From Clostridia bacterium (lineage in GTDB: Bacteria > Bacillota > Clostridia > Oscillospirales > Acutalibacteraceae): a stretch of DNA of 64,000 nucleotides. Shown here in pieces: positions 26,701 to 35,672 of this stretch. The translations under genes were made by a program, and so were the position numbers. Within the stretch, counting starts at the first letter, position 1. Every line of letters begins with the position of its first letter. Under the pieces are notes generated by a model. It searched no databases, was not told the origin of the DNA, and saw only the letters and a list, made by a program, of their open reading frames with translations. The stretch is from contig JAFSDK010000034.1 in the NCBI GenBank assembly GCA_017436255.1, positions 1 through 64,000 of the forward strand, written 5' to 3'.

Positions 26701-27244
26701 TTTGAGAATAATTGTAAATATCCTTAATATATTTTCTTAAATTACCCTCATCAAAATCATTAGAAACGGCCTCTGTTAAAAGTTTAAATTCTTCGCTTGC
26801 CGCTTCAAAATTATTATTTAGCACCTCATTTAATGCATTTTCAGAAAGCAGAACAAACTGACCCTCATCGCCAATGGCAAAATCAGGGTTAATTCCCAAG
26901 CGGTCAAAATTCTCTCTTACAAGTTCAATGCAGAATGAATCTATGGTGCATATCTTAGCATTTCTAAGTTGTAGTTTCTGCTTAACAAGAAAATGGTTAT
27001 CAGGAAATTTACGACACTCATCATTAAGTCGCTTTTCAATGCGTATGCGCATTTCCTTAGCGGCGGCATCGGTAAAGGTAACTACCAATAATCTATTAGC
27101 ATCAATAGGATTTTCTCCGCAAAGTTTCCTAATTACCCTTTCAACAAGTACCGCTGTTTTACCCGAGCCTGCTGCCGCAGACACAAGTGTACCGGGAGAT
27201 GCATCAATAGCATTAGATTGTGGTTTTGTTGGTTCAAAAGCCAT
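23732..27244 (-). CDS. addA: ATP-dependent helicase/nuclease subunit A (AddA)
   Basis: Helicase and nuclease subunit of AddAB, which resects double-strand breaks for recombination, 1170 residues. UvrD-type motifs run from Q-motif/Walker A (VSAAAGSGKTAVLVERV, about residue 22) through DEVLVDEFQDTNNMQ, VGDLKQSIYRFRGA and LMTIHKSKGLQFPVC to LRLFYVAVTRAEEKL. The C-terminal PD-(D/E)XK nuclease has GSVDCVFVEDDGIVVVDFKT. The start overlaps the addB stop (TAATG) and has AGGAGG upstream. Complete. Confidence 0.97.
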   Translation of the reverse strand: MAFEPTKPQSNAIDASPGTLVSAAAGSGKTAVLVERVIRKLCGENPIDANRLLVVTFTDAAAKEMRIRIEKRLNDECRKFPDNHFLVKQKLQLRNAKICTIDSFCIELVRENFDRLGINPDFAIGDEGQFVLLSENALNEVLNNNFEAASEEFKLLTEAVSNDFDEGNLRKYIKDIYNYSQNMPFPDEWIYEQLEKCFNDSNIYDSFEKTFLIAEERIGNAIKNIRLAISGLEKLSELSAVYEPNFAAIISDLEILLKNCKKRDFNTVGLLVSTFKLPKLPSVRGANDIPEVVSAKNLRDEAKDLVLSLNKFFYADYDKVFSHSKTVELLTATLLKLTLEYSELYNQKRQEKNIMTFSDTEHLALSLLCEYKDGKVVLKDIAEEIINRFDEVLVDEFQDTNNMQDMLFSILSNNEKRLFVVGDLKQSIYRFRGANPKNFSDKKDRYVNFDDAADGQLKKIVLGNNFRSRKGICDFTNFFFDIMMNGEKSILKYDESDHLIYSAKFPENNQTDVEISFVDPSGVDVTETDVKNIAEFIHRFMRDGVVTDKESKELRKPRFSDFTLLFRSLATKGAEYAMELEKYGIPVSYNLDGYVKTTEIQIMFSLLKTIENPTRDVELAATLMSPVFMFSADDLAEIRLTKRNGSLISAVIAKANDGNKKCSEFLSTLNKFSNFAATSSVSELISHIYDQTGILNVVSVLESGEGRRSNLLMLNSLAASYDENSTGNNISRFIEHIEKLSEKNIRGAGVSAGDDSITLMTIHKSKGLQFPVCIIADAAAPFSHADTSERLLIDENLGVSFKYEIENGEGDISPLLREVISDNISKEQLAEALRLFYVAVTRAEEKLFISVVTKDVVQKFENYAAPLTVSKSVEDYADKISYGSSYGSWLISALLLHKASFPIRTERGISGVSHNLSGEIDLKISDWTRLDVGYVFDDVITDEVEPNKELAQKISDAISYKYPYNSLKNIESKASVTEVAHKAEKTDYSFSSTPAFMSKMGLTSAQIGTATHRFMQFADFARAETDILSEVERLYEWQFITLKEKEAINIDAIRKFFESDIYSRLKKANIVEREMRFLTEISAGELNFDLSDELANEKIVVQGSVDCVFVEDDGIVVVDFKTDRIKNEQDLSLAYGEQLNIYAKACQKIFELPIKQKIIYSFALNKEIEL

Positions 27245-30200
27245 TACTGCACCTCCTCTTTAATTCTTAACAGAACGTCTTCGTTCTTCATCTTTTCGGC
27301 CTTTATGTGCGGCTTGTCCTCAATACAACAAACAGCATAATAATCACAATATTTGCAGGCATCACTGTCAAGACCGTCGGTAGGTGTTGCCTGAATTAAA
27401 CCACCGTATACATAGTCGCCCATATCTTTAAGCAGTTTTTCAATGTAATCAAATATACCTTCGAACATTTGTGATGAAACAAAAGAATTGCTCTTGATTT
27501 TGCCCTCTTTGGTATATTCAAGTTTAGGCACAAATTCACCTGAATTTTCTTTATCCATGGCGCGCACTACTTCTTCGTCTTCAAGAATTATGCCGTTCAT
27601 GGTCATTTTTTCATCAGCCTTTTCGCGTTTAGAGGGCATATATAATACACCTGCGGGCAGTAAAGAATTTAGGTCTGCGTTATTACATCTTGCAACCGAA
27701 TACAAGTATATAAGCATCTGCATATTAAGGCCCAAAAGAATATCGGGCAACTTAAATATTTTAGTGCCTGTTTTATAATCAATAACCCTTAAATAACCCT
27801 GCCACATATCCACTCGGTCAATACTACCAATTATTGAAAACTGTGCATCTTCGGCAACCTTAACGGGCGTGCTTTCAACCGTTTTGCCGTCACCAATCTC
27901 TAACTCGCAATAAGCGGGTTTAAAGCCTGACTGTGAAAACTCGCGTACAACGTGGTAAACTACGTCCCTTACAATAGCTGTTATTTTGCCAACCAAGAAT
28001 TTTAGACGTTCAGTTTCAACACTGTAGTAACCCGGTATGGCAGATAAATAGTCACTAATATAGATATCAACTAATTTATCAATTTCATCCCGTTTTAAAT
28101 TAGCGATATTTTCGCCCTGCTCGGTGATAAATCGCTGCATAACGTAATGCACAATTGTACCACGCTGAAGCGCATCAAAACGTGCAGGTTGTATCTTTTT
28201 AAGTTTTAAACCGTATTTGCAAAAGTATGAAAAACGGCAACGATGATAGGTATCAAACTGTGTTGCCGACATAAAGACGTTTTTGCCAAATAATTTTTTG
28301 GCATTTTCATCTGATATAAGTGAGCACGTTTTATCACTTGTGCTAATGTAACTTTCAATAGAAATATCGCTTATATCCTTAAGTGCATATTCAATGGTTT
28401 TTGAAAATACAGGGTTGTTGCGATATTCACTACACATTTTAATTTCGGCAGAATTAACCGTTTCGGGAATCGATTCCTCTAGACTTAATTTACTATAGTC
28501 TACAACTTTTAAATTCGGTATAGCGGCAACCAGATTATCGACAATGATTGAGGGCTCGTTTGCTTTTCCGTCGACGCCGCTTAATGAATATGATAAATAA
28601 AGACGTTCGCTTGCACAACAAAGTGATGTGTAGGCAAGGTAATCTTCATCAACAACTGCGGTAAAGCCCGTACCACTAAGTTCAATACCACTATCAATAA
28701 GGCGTTGCCTTTCACTATCAGCAAAAATACCGTTTGACGAAATAATTTTAGGAAATTCATTTTGATTTAAACCTAAAACAAAGGCAACTTTGGGCCTTGA
28801 CGGTTTAATACGGTCAGCCGAACCGAATGTAACTTCATCAAGCATTTGTGGAATATTACCGATAGTTGCATAATTAACCGCCAATCTCCACGCATCAATA
28901 AACTCTTTTGATGTTATTTCCTTTTCGGGCAAACATTTAACAATGCCATCAAAAATCTGCATAACAACGTCCCAAGACTGTCTAATATCGTCAGCCTCGG
29001 TTAACATTCCGCCATTGGTCAATTCATCGGCATAATGTTTTAATTTATCGGCTACGTTACATTTATTCAAACACTCAAGGATTGCCCTTGCCATATCGGT
29101 GGGAGTGCCCTTAAAGGATTTTAAAAAGCTTTCAAGGATTGAAACGGTTTTACTTCGTATTGTGTTAATATTTATTAATGTTTTTTCAATCTCTTGTTTT
29201 TGGTAATCTTTAACGGCGCTAAACTCTTTAGGGTTCATATTCCAAACCTCACGCCACTGCGCGCCGTTTATATTCCACAAATAAATATAGTTACTTATTT
29301 CAAAAACATCATCACTATTTTCAAGCACCAAACCGGTTTTTAGAAAACTTAAAATATTTTCGGTAGAAAAAGATACCGAAACTGAAATCAAAGAATCAAT
29401 AAAAACAGTTAGCGGCATATATGTAATGGGTTTTCGCTTATCAGAAAAACAAAATACACCGTTTACTTGACAGGCACGAAGGACCGACTTTTGATACTTC
29501 TCAGCATCACGGCAGATTATAACAAAATCGCGATACCTATACCCTTTTGTTCTTACAAGACGTCTTATAGTTTGTGCGGCAAAATTTGCCTCATCGTAGT
29601 TTGAATTACATTTGCACAGAGTAACAAACTCGGTAGGTGTTTGAGGTAAATCATTTTCAATATTTAAAAGCGCCTTTTCAACGGCACATAATTCGTCGTT
29701 ACTATAATGTTGCTCTTGTAATTTTAATGAATCGGCAACCTGACATCTATGTTTATCTGCAAGCCTTTTAATCTTATCGGCAGTTTTTCTTACGTTATAG
29801 AATATATCGTTTTTATCACTCTTAAGTTGGTCTGTAGTAAGGCAACAAATAACGTCATTTGCCTGTGACAAAATGCGTTCAATTATCTTATACTGCCCAC
29901 CTGTAAAGTTTTTAAACGAGTCAATATATACCGTTTTATTTTCAAAATATCGGTATGTATGCAAACTATCGTTAAGGCGGCTGATACTGTCTGCCGGGTC
30001 TAAAAACTGATTGCCGAGCAGTGCGTTATATGCGCCGTAAATAAGTGCTAAATCATTCAATTTATTTTTAAGATAATTTTCGGTAAGTTTGTCGGCAACG
30101 TCAGATAATTCCTTCGGTGAAACCGCAAATGTCTTAAGTTCGGTAATGGTTTCTGCCAATGTCTTGGCAAATCTCGGTGAGCTTTTATATCTTGACCATA

Positions 30201-30513
30201 ATTTTAAGTTGTCACAAACCGAATTTATAGCACGTGAAACTAATAGTACGCGGTCAAACTCGGTAATTACGTCGGCAACACGTCCACCTACCTTGCGGCA
30301 GACCTCATCATAAAGGCGCGTGAAACTAAGCACCGACACGTCGGTCGATGACCTATCACCCAAAGTATGAAGCAATGTGCGTTCACTCTCAAATGTAAAC
30401 TGTTCAGGTACAAGCAGTACAACGTCTTTACCCATTTGAACGTCATTTTTTATGTGTTCAAATACAGTATAGGTTTTACCCGTTGCGGCTCTGCCGTAAA
30501 TAAACTGTAACAT
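27244..30513 (-). CDS. addB: ATP-dependent nuclease subunit B (AddB)
   Basis: Partner of AddA, 1089 residues from ATG 30513. The N-terminal P-loop is FIYGRAATGKTYTV. A C-terminal nuclease domain has YCELEIGD and LRVIDYKTGT. The iron-sulfur cysteines are visible as FDTYHRCRFSYFCKYG and SDACKYCDYYAVC, as in other clostridial AddB. Its ribosome binding site GAGGTG lies inside a long hairpin directly before the start codon. The upstream gene is bofA. Confidence 0.96.
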   Translation of the reverse strand: MLQFIYGRAATGKTYTVFEHIKNDVQMGKDVVLLVPEQFTFESERTLLHTLGDRSSTDVSVLSFTRLYDEVCRKVGGRVADVITEFDRVLLVSRAINSVCDNLKLWSRYKSSPRFAKTLAETITELKTFAVSPKELSDVADKLTENYLKNKLNDLALIYGAYNALLGNQFLDPADSISRLNDSLHTYRYFENKTVYIDSFKNFTGGQYKIIERILSQANDVICCLTTDQLKSDKNDIFYNVRKTADKIKRLADKHRCQVADSLKLQEQHYSNDELCAVEKALLNIENDLPQTPTEFVTLCKCNSNYDEANFAAQTIRRLVRTKGYRYRDFVIICRDAEKYQKSVLRACQVNGVFCFSDKRKPITYMPLTVFIDSLISVSVSFSTENILSFLKTGLVLENSDDVFEISNYIYLWNINGAQWREVWNMNPKEFSAVKDYQKQEIEKTLININTIRSKTVSILESFLKSFKGTPTDMARAILECLNKCNVADKLKHYADELTNGGMLTEADDIRQSWDVVMQIFDGIVKCLPEKEITSKEFIDAWRLAVNYATIGNIPQMLDEVTFGSADRIKPSRPKVAFVLGLNQNEFPKIISSNGIFADSERQRLIDSGIELSGTGFTAVVDEDYLAYTSLCCASERLYLSYSLSGVDGKANEPSIIVDNLVAAIPNLKVVDYSKLSLEESIPETVNSAEIKMCSEYRNNPVFSKTIEYALKDISDISIESYISTSDKTCSLISDENAKKLFGKNVFMSATQFDTYHRCRFSYFCKYGLKLKKIQPARFDALQRGTIVHYVMQRFITEQGENIANLKRDEIDKLVDIYISDYLSAIPGYYSVETERLKFLVGKITAIVRDVVYHVVREFSQSGFKPAYCELEIGDGKTVESTPVKVAEDAQFSIIGSIDRVDMWQGYLRVIDYKTGTKIFKLPDILLGLNMQMLIYLYSVARCNNADLNSLLPAGVLYMPSKREKADEKMTMNGIILEDEEVVRAMDKENSGEFVPKLEYTKEGKIKSNSFVSSQMFEGIFDYIEKLLKDMGDYVYGGLIQATPTDGLDSDACKYCDYYAVCCIEDKPHIKAEKMKNEDVLLRIKEEVQ

Positions 30514-30514
30514 A

Positions 30515-30552
30515 AAACTCACCTCATGAATATTTTATCATAAGGTGAGTTT
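30515..30552 (-). promoter_or_regulatory. Hairpin covering the addB ribosome binding site
   Basis: On the minus strand AAACTCACCT pairs with AGGTGAGTTT (ten pairs). The stem extends inward by a G-U and four Watson-Crick pairs, giving a 15-pair stem and an eight-base loop. The GAGGTG site of addB is wholly in the 3' arm and the ATG follows one base after it. There is no strong U tract, so translational control is a better reading than termination. Confidence 0.55.
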
Positions 30553-30555
30553 AAT

Positions 30556-30822
30556 TTAAAGTAGAAAAATATATCTTAAGCACGCAAAAAGTCCTATTGC
30601 GGGCAAATTTCCTATCAAAGTCCCAATTACAGTACACTCATTTATAGGGATTTTAATGCCAGTAGCAAAAGAAGTAAGGTTAATTATTGCAAAAACTGCA
30701 AGCGAAATTGCCGTATTTATCATTAAGAAACGTCTTTTGTTTTGGATTTTTAGAAAAAAGCATATATAAAAAATTATGTACACTGCCAAAAATATCCATA
30801 TACACCATTTGAAAATTTCCAT
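30556..30822 (-). CDS. bofA: Sigma-K processing inhibitor BofA-like membrane protein
   Basis: Small membrane protein of 88 residues from ATG 30822 (AGGTG upstream). It has two or three transmembrane segments. The C-terminus, GIKIPINECTVIGTLIGNLP, followed by AIGLFACLRYIFLL, matches the conserved BofA ending (G-x-x-I-x-x-N-x-x-T at the membrane edge). In Bacillus BofA holds the SpoIVFB protease inactive until a forespore signal arrives, delaying SigK activation. The length of about 87 residues agrees. Assigned from the C-terminal motif and topology; the first helix is divergent. Confidence 0.75.
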   Translation of the reverse strand: MEIFKWCIWIFLAVYIIFYICFFLKIQNKRRFLMINTAISLAVFAIINLTSFATGIKIPINECTVIGTLIGNLPAIGLFACLRYIFLL

Positions 30823-30879
30823 TATTCCAGCACCTTTTTTGTTTTTATATAATACTATGCTTAAATTCACAAAAATATT

Positions 30880-30905
30880 AAAAGCAGTCCGTTTGGACTG
30901 CTTTT
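30880..30905. terminator. Terminator after rhaA
   Basis: AAAAGCAGTCC with GGACTGCTTTT around a four-base loop, with A/T runs on both sides. It ends four bases before the rhaA stop codon and separates it from bofA. Confidence 0.85.
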
Positions 30906-30908
30906 AAT

Positions 30909-32147
30909 TTATCTCTTTAATAAAACGTCTTTTTCATATTCCCTTACAATGCTTAACCATTCTGCATCACTCGGAACACCCATCTGTTTACAGAACTCAT
31001 CCCAAACATCGCCAAGCGGATAGGTTTTAACCTGCTCCTGCACAGCCATAAGTGAGGTGTAGTCACCCTCATCCTGCATTTTAGCAAGTGCAGCATTAGG
31101 TGATAACAAAGCGTAAAGTAATGCCTTTTGTGCATTGCGCATACCGATTACCCAAGCGGCAATACGGTTGATAGAAGCATCAAAGAAGTCAAGCGCAATA
31201 AGAACTCTACTTAGTGCATCATTGCGTACTATTTCCTTCATAATCTCTCTTGTTTCATCATCAAATAAAACAACGTGGTCACTATCCCAACGAACAGGAC
31301 GTGAAACATGAAGTGCAACCTTTTCGTTAAAGAGAAGCATTGAAGAAATCTTATCCGAAACAAACTCGGTTGGATGATAATGTCCATTATCCATTAAAGG
31401 AGTGATATTGTTCTTTGAAGAATAACTGATGTAGAATTCGCTTGAACCTACTGTGTAGGACTCAACACCAATACCAAAAACCTTTGATTCAAGTGTTACG
31501 ATTACCTTGTTTTTGTCATACTCGGTTGCAAAAATCTTATCAAGTGAATCTTTAAGACGTGCACGAGGAGCCAAGCGGTCGGCAGGAATATCTTTAAGAC
31601 CATCGGGTATCCAAATGTTCATAACGGTAGGTCTGCCAAGTTCTTCGGCAAAATACTCTGAAATTCTTATAGATGCAATGCAGTGCTTAATCCAGAAATC
31701 GCGAATTTCCTTATTAGGATGTGAAAGGGTCATACCGTCTGCCTTGGGGTGTGAGAAACAGGTCGGATTAAAGTCAAGGCCAACATTGTTCTTTTTAGCA
31801 AACTCAACCCACTTTTTAAAGTGCTTGGGCTCTAAAGCATCACGGTCAGCCCACTCGCCTTCTTCAAAAATAGCATAGCAAGCGTGCAAATTGATTTTAT
31901 GACTGCCCGGAATTAAAGAAAGCGCCTTTTCAATATCGGCCATAAGTTCTTCGGGTGTGGTAGCACGACCGGGATAATTACCTGTAGCCTGAATACCACC
32001 TGTAAGGTCACCCGCGGTATCAAAGCCGATTACGTCGTCACCCTGCCAACAATGCATAGAAATTGCTACGTTTTTAAGTGCCTCAATGGCCTTATCGGTA
32101 TCTATGCCTAAAGCGGCATATTTATTTTTTGCTTCTGTATATGACAT
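30909..32147 (-). CDS. rhaA: L-rhamnose isomerase
   Basis: Converts L-rhamnose to L-rhamnulose, 412 residues, usual length. A Mn-dependent TIM barrel: [70 protein letters not shown] and [10 protein letters not shown] carry the substrate and metal residues. It lies 18 bases after rhaB and is followed by a terminator. The aldolase RhaD and a transporter are not in the window. Confidence 0.97.
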   Translation of the reverse strand: MSYTEAKNKYAALGIDTDKAIEALKNVAISMHCWQGDDVIGFDTAGDLTGGIQATGNYPGRATTPEELMADIEKALSLIPGSHKINLHACYAIFEEGEWADRDALEPKHFKKWVEFAKKNNVGLDFNPTCFSHPKADGMTLSHPNKEIRDFWIKHCIASIRISEYFAEELGRPTVMNIWIPDGLKDIPADRLAPRARLKDSLDKIFATEYDKNKVIVTLESKVFGIGVESYTVGSSEFYISYSSKNNITPLMDNGHYHPTEFVSDKISSMLLFNEKVALHVSRPVRWDSDHVVLFDDETREIMKEIVRNDALSRVLIALDFFDASINRIAAWVIGMRNAQKALLYALLSPNAALAKMQDEGDYTSLMAVQEQVKTYPLGDVWDEFCKQMGVPSDAEWLSIVREYEKDVLLKR

Positions 32148-32165
32148 CTTTATATCTCCTTTAAA

Positions 32166-33569
32166 TTATTTGTTTTCAAATCTTGTAAGTTTACTTGATT
32201 GAGCAATACAGCGTCTTGCAGCCTTTAGGTCGGCAAAGTCGCCGTTGGCAATCATCTGCACTGCGAGGTTACCGATAGCAGTTGCTTCAGAAGGACCTGC
32301 AATTACAGTTTTACCTGTAAATTTAGCGGTAAGGCTATTTAAATACTCGTCCTTTGAACCACCGCCGACAATATGTATGGTATCATACTTAGTGCCCGTT
32401 AGCGATTCAATCTCTTCACAAGCATTTTTATAGCAAACTGCAAGGCTATTATAAATAACCGCCGCAATCTCACCAACCGTTTCAGGTATCTGTTGTCCCG
32501 ACTCTGCACAAGCCTTTTTAACAGCCTCAATCATACTATCGGGTGCCAAAAACATATCGTCTTGACAATTAACAATAGACTTAATATCGGCCGCCATTGC
32601 CTGTTTACAAATATCATCAAAGGAATATTTATTGTCCCATTCCTTTTTAACCGATTGTAGCATCCAAAGTCCCATTATGTTTTTAAGGTAACGGAAGCGA
32701 TAATCATAGCCGCCTTCATTAGTAAGATTTGCCTGACGACTAAGTTCAGAACAGTTAGCCGTCATAATTTCGGTGCCAAGTAATGACCATGTACCCGAGC
32801 TTATGTAAAGTGCCGTATCGTGCTCAACCGGAACCGCTACAACAGCAGAGCCTGTATCGTGTGTTGCGGGCAAAATAACGGTTGAATTAAAGCCAACCTT
32901 CTCAGCAATATCTGCTTTTAGAGGTCCGGCAACTGTACCGGGTTTGCACATCTTTTGGAATATTCTTCTCGGATAACCGAGTTTATCAATAAGTTCGTAA
33001 TTCCAATCGTTGGTTTCAGGGTCAACCAACTGCATTGTAGTACAGTTAGTATATTCGGCATTCTTTGTACCTGTAAGTATAAAGGTTAAATACTCAGGTA
33101 CTAAAAGCAAAGCCTGTGCCTTTTCGAGTTGTTCAGGATTCTGCTTTTTAAGAGCCATTAACTGATAAATGGTATTGTATTTCTGCTTTTGAATACCCGA
33201 AACTGCGTAAAGTTCTTCTTCGCTATAAAACTCGCCAACCTCTTTGTCCATACCGTTTGTTCGCGAATCTCTGTAACCTACAACGTTACCAATAAGTTCA
33301 TCGTTTTCATCAAGCAAAGCAAAGTCAACGCCCCAGGTATCAATACCTATTGTGGCGGGAATTTTACCAATTTCACTACACTTTTTAATTCCGTTGATAA
33401 CCTCGTTTTTAAGGTTTTCAATGTCCCAACATAAATGTCCATCAATCTTATTAAGTCCGTTAGTAAAACGATAAATTTCTTCGGTTACAATTTTACCGTT
33501 TTCAAGACTACCTAAGATGTGGCGACCGCTGGAAGCACCTATATCAATTGCTAAATAATAAGTAGCCAT
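32166..33569 (-). CDS. rhaB: Rhamnulokinase
   Basis: Phosphorylates L-rhamnulose with ATP, 467 residues, FGGY sugar-kinase family. AIDIGASSGRHILG is the first phosphate motif, GIDTWGVDFALLDEN the substrate region, YISSGTWSLLG the second lobe, and IHIVGGGSKDEYLNSLTA the adenosine motif. AGGAGG precedes the ATG. First gene of rhaB-rhaA. I see no clear operator or regulator gene upstream. Confidence 0.95.
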   Translation of the reverse strand: MATYYLAIDIGASSGRHILGSLENGKIVTEEIYRFTNGLNKIDGHLCWDIENLKNEVINGIKKCSEIGKIPATIGIDTWGVDFALLDENDELIGNVVGYRDSRTNGMDKEVGEFYSEEELYAVSGIQKQKYNTIYQLMALKKQNPEQLEKAQALLLVPEYLTFILTGTKNAEYTNCTTMQLVDPETNDWNYELIDKLGYPRRIFQKMCKPGTVAGPLKADIAEKVGFNSTVILPATHDTGSAVVAVPVEHDTALYISSGTWSLLGTEIMTANCSELSRQANLTNEGGYDYRFRYLKNIMGLWMLQSVKKEWDNKYSFDDICKQAMAADIKSIVNCQDDMFLAPDSMIEAVKKACAESGQQIPETVGEIAAVIYNSLAVCYKNACEEIESLTGTKYDTIHIVGGGSKDEYLNSLTAKFTGKTVIAGPSEATAIGNLAVQMIANGDFADLKAARRCIAQSSKLTRFENK

Positions 33570-33775
33570 TCTGCCACCTCCTAATATATCAAATATATAA
33601 TACTATATATTACCATAAAAATCTAGACTTTTTTTATAAAATAAAAAAATACAAACAAACGGATGATTTGTTCTGTAATGTGTGCGAGTGACGTCACGCG
33701 GCTTTGCGTGCAAATCCGCCATGCTTGTCGACCCAACACTTCGTGTTCGGTACCCGACTTCACACCTTTCAGCTA
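33570..33775. other. Non-coding stretch with short hairpins between rhaB and tRNA-Leu
   Basis: No supported gene. The left half is AT-rich. The right half holds several short hairpins, for example AACAC-GAA-GTGTT, and a 12-base copy of the tRNA-Leu 3' end at 33682-33693. The only open frame here has no ribosome binding site and no recognisable product. Confidence 0.4.
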
Positions 33776-33800
33776 AAAAACAGTCCACCGGACTGTTTTT
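33776..33800. terminator. Second hairpin terminator downstream of tRNA-Leu
   Basis: AAAAACAGTCC with GGACTGTTTTT around ACC, with A and T tails on both strands. Confidence 0.8.
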
Positions 33801-33850
33801 CTTAACGCCAAAACCCTCTTAGGCTTCAAGTCCCGTCAACTATAAACAAA

Positions 33851-33890
33851 AAAATAACAAGGCATACCATTTGGTCTGCCTTGTTATTTT
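33851..33890 (-). terminator. Terminator of tRNA-Leu
   Basis: A 14-base-pair stem, AAAATAACAAGGCA with TGCCTTGTTATTTT, plus a short inner ACC/GGT extension. It begins immediately after the encoded CCA end. Confidence 0.85.
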
Positions 33891-33973
33891 GGTGCGAGTG
33901 ACGGGACTTGAACCCGTACGCCATGAGCACACGCCCCTCAAACGTGCCTGTCTGCCAATTCCAGCACACTCGC
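33890..33973 (-). tRNA. tRNA-Leu(GAG)
   Basis: An 84-base cloverleaf on the minus strand. The acceptor stem GCGAGTG pairs with CACTCGC, and the 3' end is encoded as A-CCA. The anticodon loop TTGAGGG is held by CACGT/GCGTG, giving anticodon GAG, which reads CUC and CUU. A long variable arm (class II), TTCAAGT in the T loop and TGGCAGA in the D arm all fit leucine tRNA. Confidence 0.95.
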
Positions 33974-33987
33974 ATACAACGCTAACG

Positions 33988-34016
33988 ATTATATCATTAA
34001 TTATCGGCGTTGTCAA
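33988..34016 (-). promoter_or_regulatory. Promoter of tRNA-Leu
   Basis: Consensus TTGACA (34016-34011) and TATAAT (33993-33988) with a 17-base spacer, 15 bases upstream of the mature tRNA. Confidence 0.85.
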
Positions 34017-34042
34017 TCAAAATTTTAAATTTTTTAAAATTT

Positions 34043-35578
34043 TTATTTTATAGGAATAAGAAGGGGCTTTGTTTCACAAATACTATTACCTTCTATTGAG
34101 TTGATTTCTGAAATCTCATCTGGCGAACTATTATATTTTCTGGCAATATCCCACACCATTTCACCCTCGTTCGCATAGTAAATTATCATCGCACAGTCGT
34201 GGCAGACTTCTTTTTTTGCGTCCTCATTAATTTTTGCATCAGTAACCAATGAAACCTTAATTTTATTTACCGCAGTAATCGTAATTGCTGTTTCGGCAGT
34301 AACCTCTAAGCAGTTGTTGTTGAGTATTGTGAAACTAGTTTTACTAATAGCAGCCTTAGCGGTACAACTTACGTTTTCACTACCATTTTTGAAAGGATAT
34401 GTATATTCAAATTCAAAACTACGTTCAAGATAATTTGGGTTATCATCCTTATCATTAATAATCATGCATACCCTTATTTCGCCATTAGTTCTTATTTCCT
34501 CATCTTTTAAAACACAAGAGTTGACGCTTGGTTCACACCAAAGATCTATAACAGAATTTACACCTGTTACGTTAAGATCTATATTGCTTTTGTTAATAAA
34601 TTTATCGTTAATATTTTTTAGAATTTTCTCAAACGTCATATCATTACGTGTTATATCTGAATTATATTTTGTTGAGAACGCATCGAATATTATTGGTACG
34701 TCATTATTACAGGTAGCATTGGCGGTAAAACGCAGTTTAGCGCATACAGTTAAATTGCGTGTTTCACCCGTTATAGATGTTCTAGGCTTAATTTCAAGAC
34801 CGGCTATGTCAACGCAACATTCACATTCACACTCTTCGTTAAGTGATTCAATATCAATTATTTGGCTAAACGGAATTGAACTACGCAAAGTTTGTGGTAT
34901 GTTGTTTTCTTGTGAACAATAAAGCACCATAACAGTCATTTCGCCCTTTGCCACAATTTTACCACTTATTATTTTGCAATCAACATTAAATGCTTTTGCA
35001 TCGTATCTAAGCAAATACCTAATCGACGGTTGACCTGCACCGAGTTCCAAATCTTCTTCAATATTCATATATTTTTCTGCCATACCGATAAGGCTGGTTG
35101 CAGGTGTTATGCCCCTATTAACCACCATATTACCGCCATCAATATCACAAATCACCTTTTCGGTATGTTTTTTTCGTATCTTTGCAGAAATACCTAATGC
35201 ACCATGCAATTCAAACTTACGTTCATTAACAAGGCGGCAATTCATATATTCCTCTTGTGCGTGACAACGCGGTATACAATCAGAATAATCATTATCTAAT
35301 TCAAAAGTTTTGGTGAAATTCAAAATATGTTCATAAGAACAGACCTCATTTTCGCTCGATACGTACATTAGCAACACATTTAGAGTACCTTCACAGGTTA
35401 AGGTCTGTCCGTTAATGGCGCATGCGGTTATTCTTGGCATTGTTTTGCATTTAAGTACCTTATTTACGCTAGGATAATAATCAGGCAATACAAAATCAAT
35501 ATCGATGCTTTGCTCGGCCGATCGATTAAAAACCGTTTTATTTTGACAAACATCTTGTCTTAAAACCTTCAAATCCAT
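34043..35578 (-). CDS. SPOCS (DUF3794) and LysM protein, SipL-like spore envelope protein
   Basis: Predicted spore-coat morphogenesis protein, 511 residues. It has repeated SPOCS/DUF3794-type beta domains, with visible copies near residues 30-115 (IDIDFVLPDYYPSVNKVLKC), 165-245 and 315-400. A C-terminal LysM domain follows (about 462-508, IIYYANEGEMVWDIARKYNS). Length and order match Clostridioides difficile SipL, which binds SpoIVA and anchors the coat to the forespore. A spoVM gene lies immediately upstream on the same strand; SpoVM recruits SpoIVA, so the grouping is meaningful. A SipL role is inferred, not shown. Confidence 0.85.
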   Translation of the reverse strand: MDLKVLRQDVCQNKTVFNRSAEQSIDIDFVLPDYYPSVNKVLKCKTMPRITACAINGQTLTCEGTLNVLLMYVSSENEVCSYEHILNFTKTFELDNDYSDCIPRCHAQEEYMNCRLVNERKFELHGALGISAKIRKKHTEKVICDIDGGNMVVNRGITPATSLIGMAEKYMNIEEDLELGAGQPSIRYLLRYDAKAFNVDCKIISGKIVAKGEMTVMVLYCSQENNIPQTLRSSIPFSQIIDIESLNEECECECCVDIAGLEIKPRTSITGETRNLTVCAKLRFTANATCNNDVPIIFDAFSTKYNSDITRNDMTFEKILKNINDKFINKSNIDLNVTGVNSVIDLWCEPSVNSCVLKDEEIRTNGEIRVCMIINDKDDNPNYLERSFEFEYTYPFKNGSENVSCTAKAAISKTSFTILNNNCLEVTAETAITITAVNKIKVSLVTDAKINEDAKKEVCHDCAMIIYYANEGEMVWDIARKYNSSPDEISEINSIEGNSICETKPLLIPIK

Positions 35579-35642
35579 AATTCTTTCTCCTTAATAGCTT
35601 TTTGTTAAATATATATTCGTGAGTGGTATTTTTTATGCAAAA

Positions 35643-35666
35643 AAAGAGCGGTTTTAACCGCTCTTT
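35643..35666 (-). terminator. Terminator after spoVM
   Basis: AAAGAGCGGTT with AACCGCTCTTT around two bases, then T-rich on the minus strand (CTTTTTTTGC). It lies six bases past the spoVM stop and separates it from the SipL-like gene. Confidence 0.8.
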
Positions 35667-35672
35667 ATGTAA

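Noticed and set aside
24000..30500. Plus-strand open frames within addA and addB
   Set aside because: They are antisense shadows of two long, well-conserved genes.
33603..33788. 61-residue open frame beside tRNA-Leu
   Set aside because: No ribosome binding site, runs through a terminator stem, and has no sensible composition.
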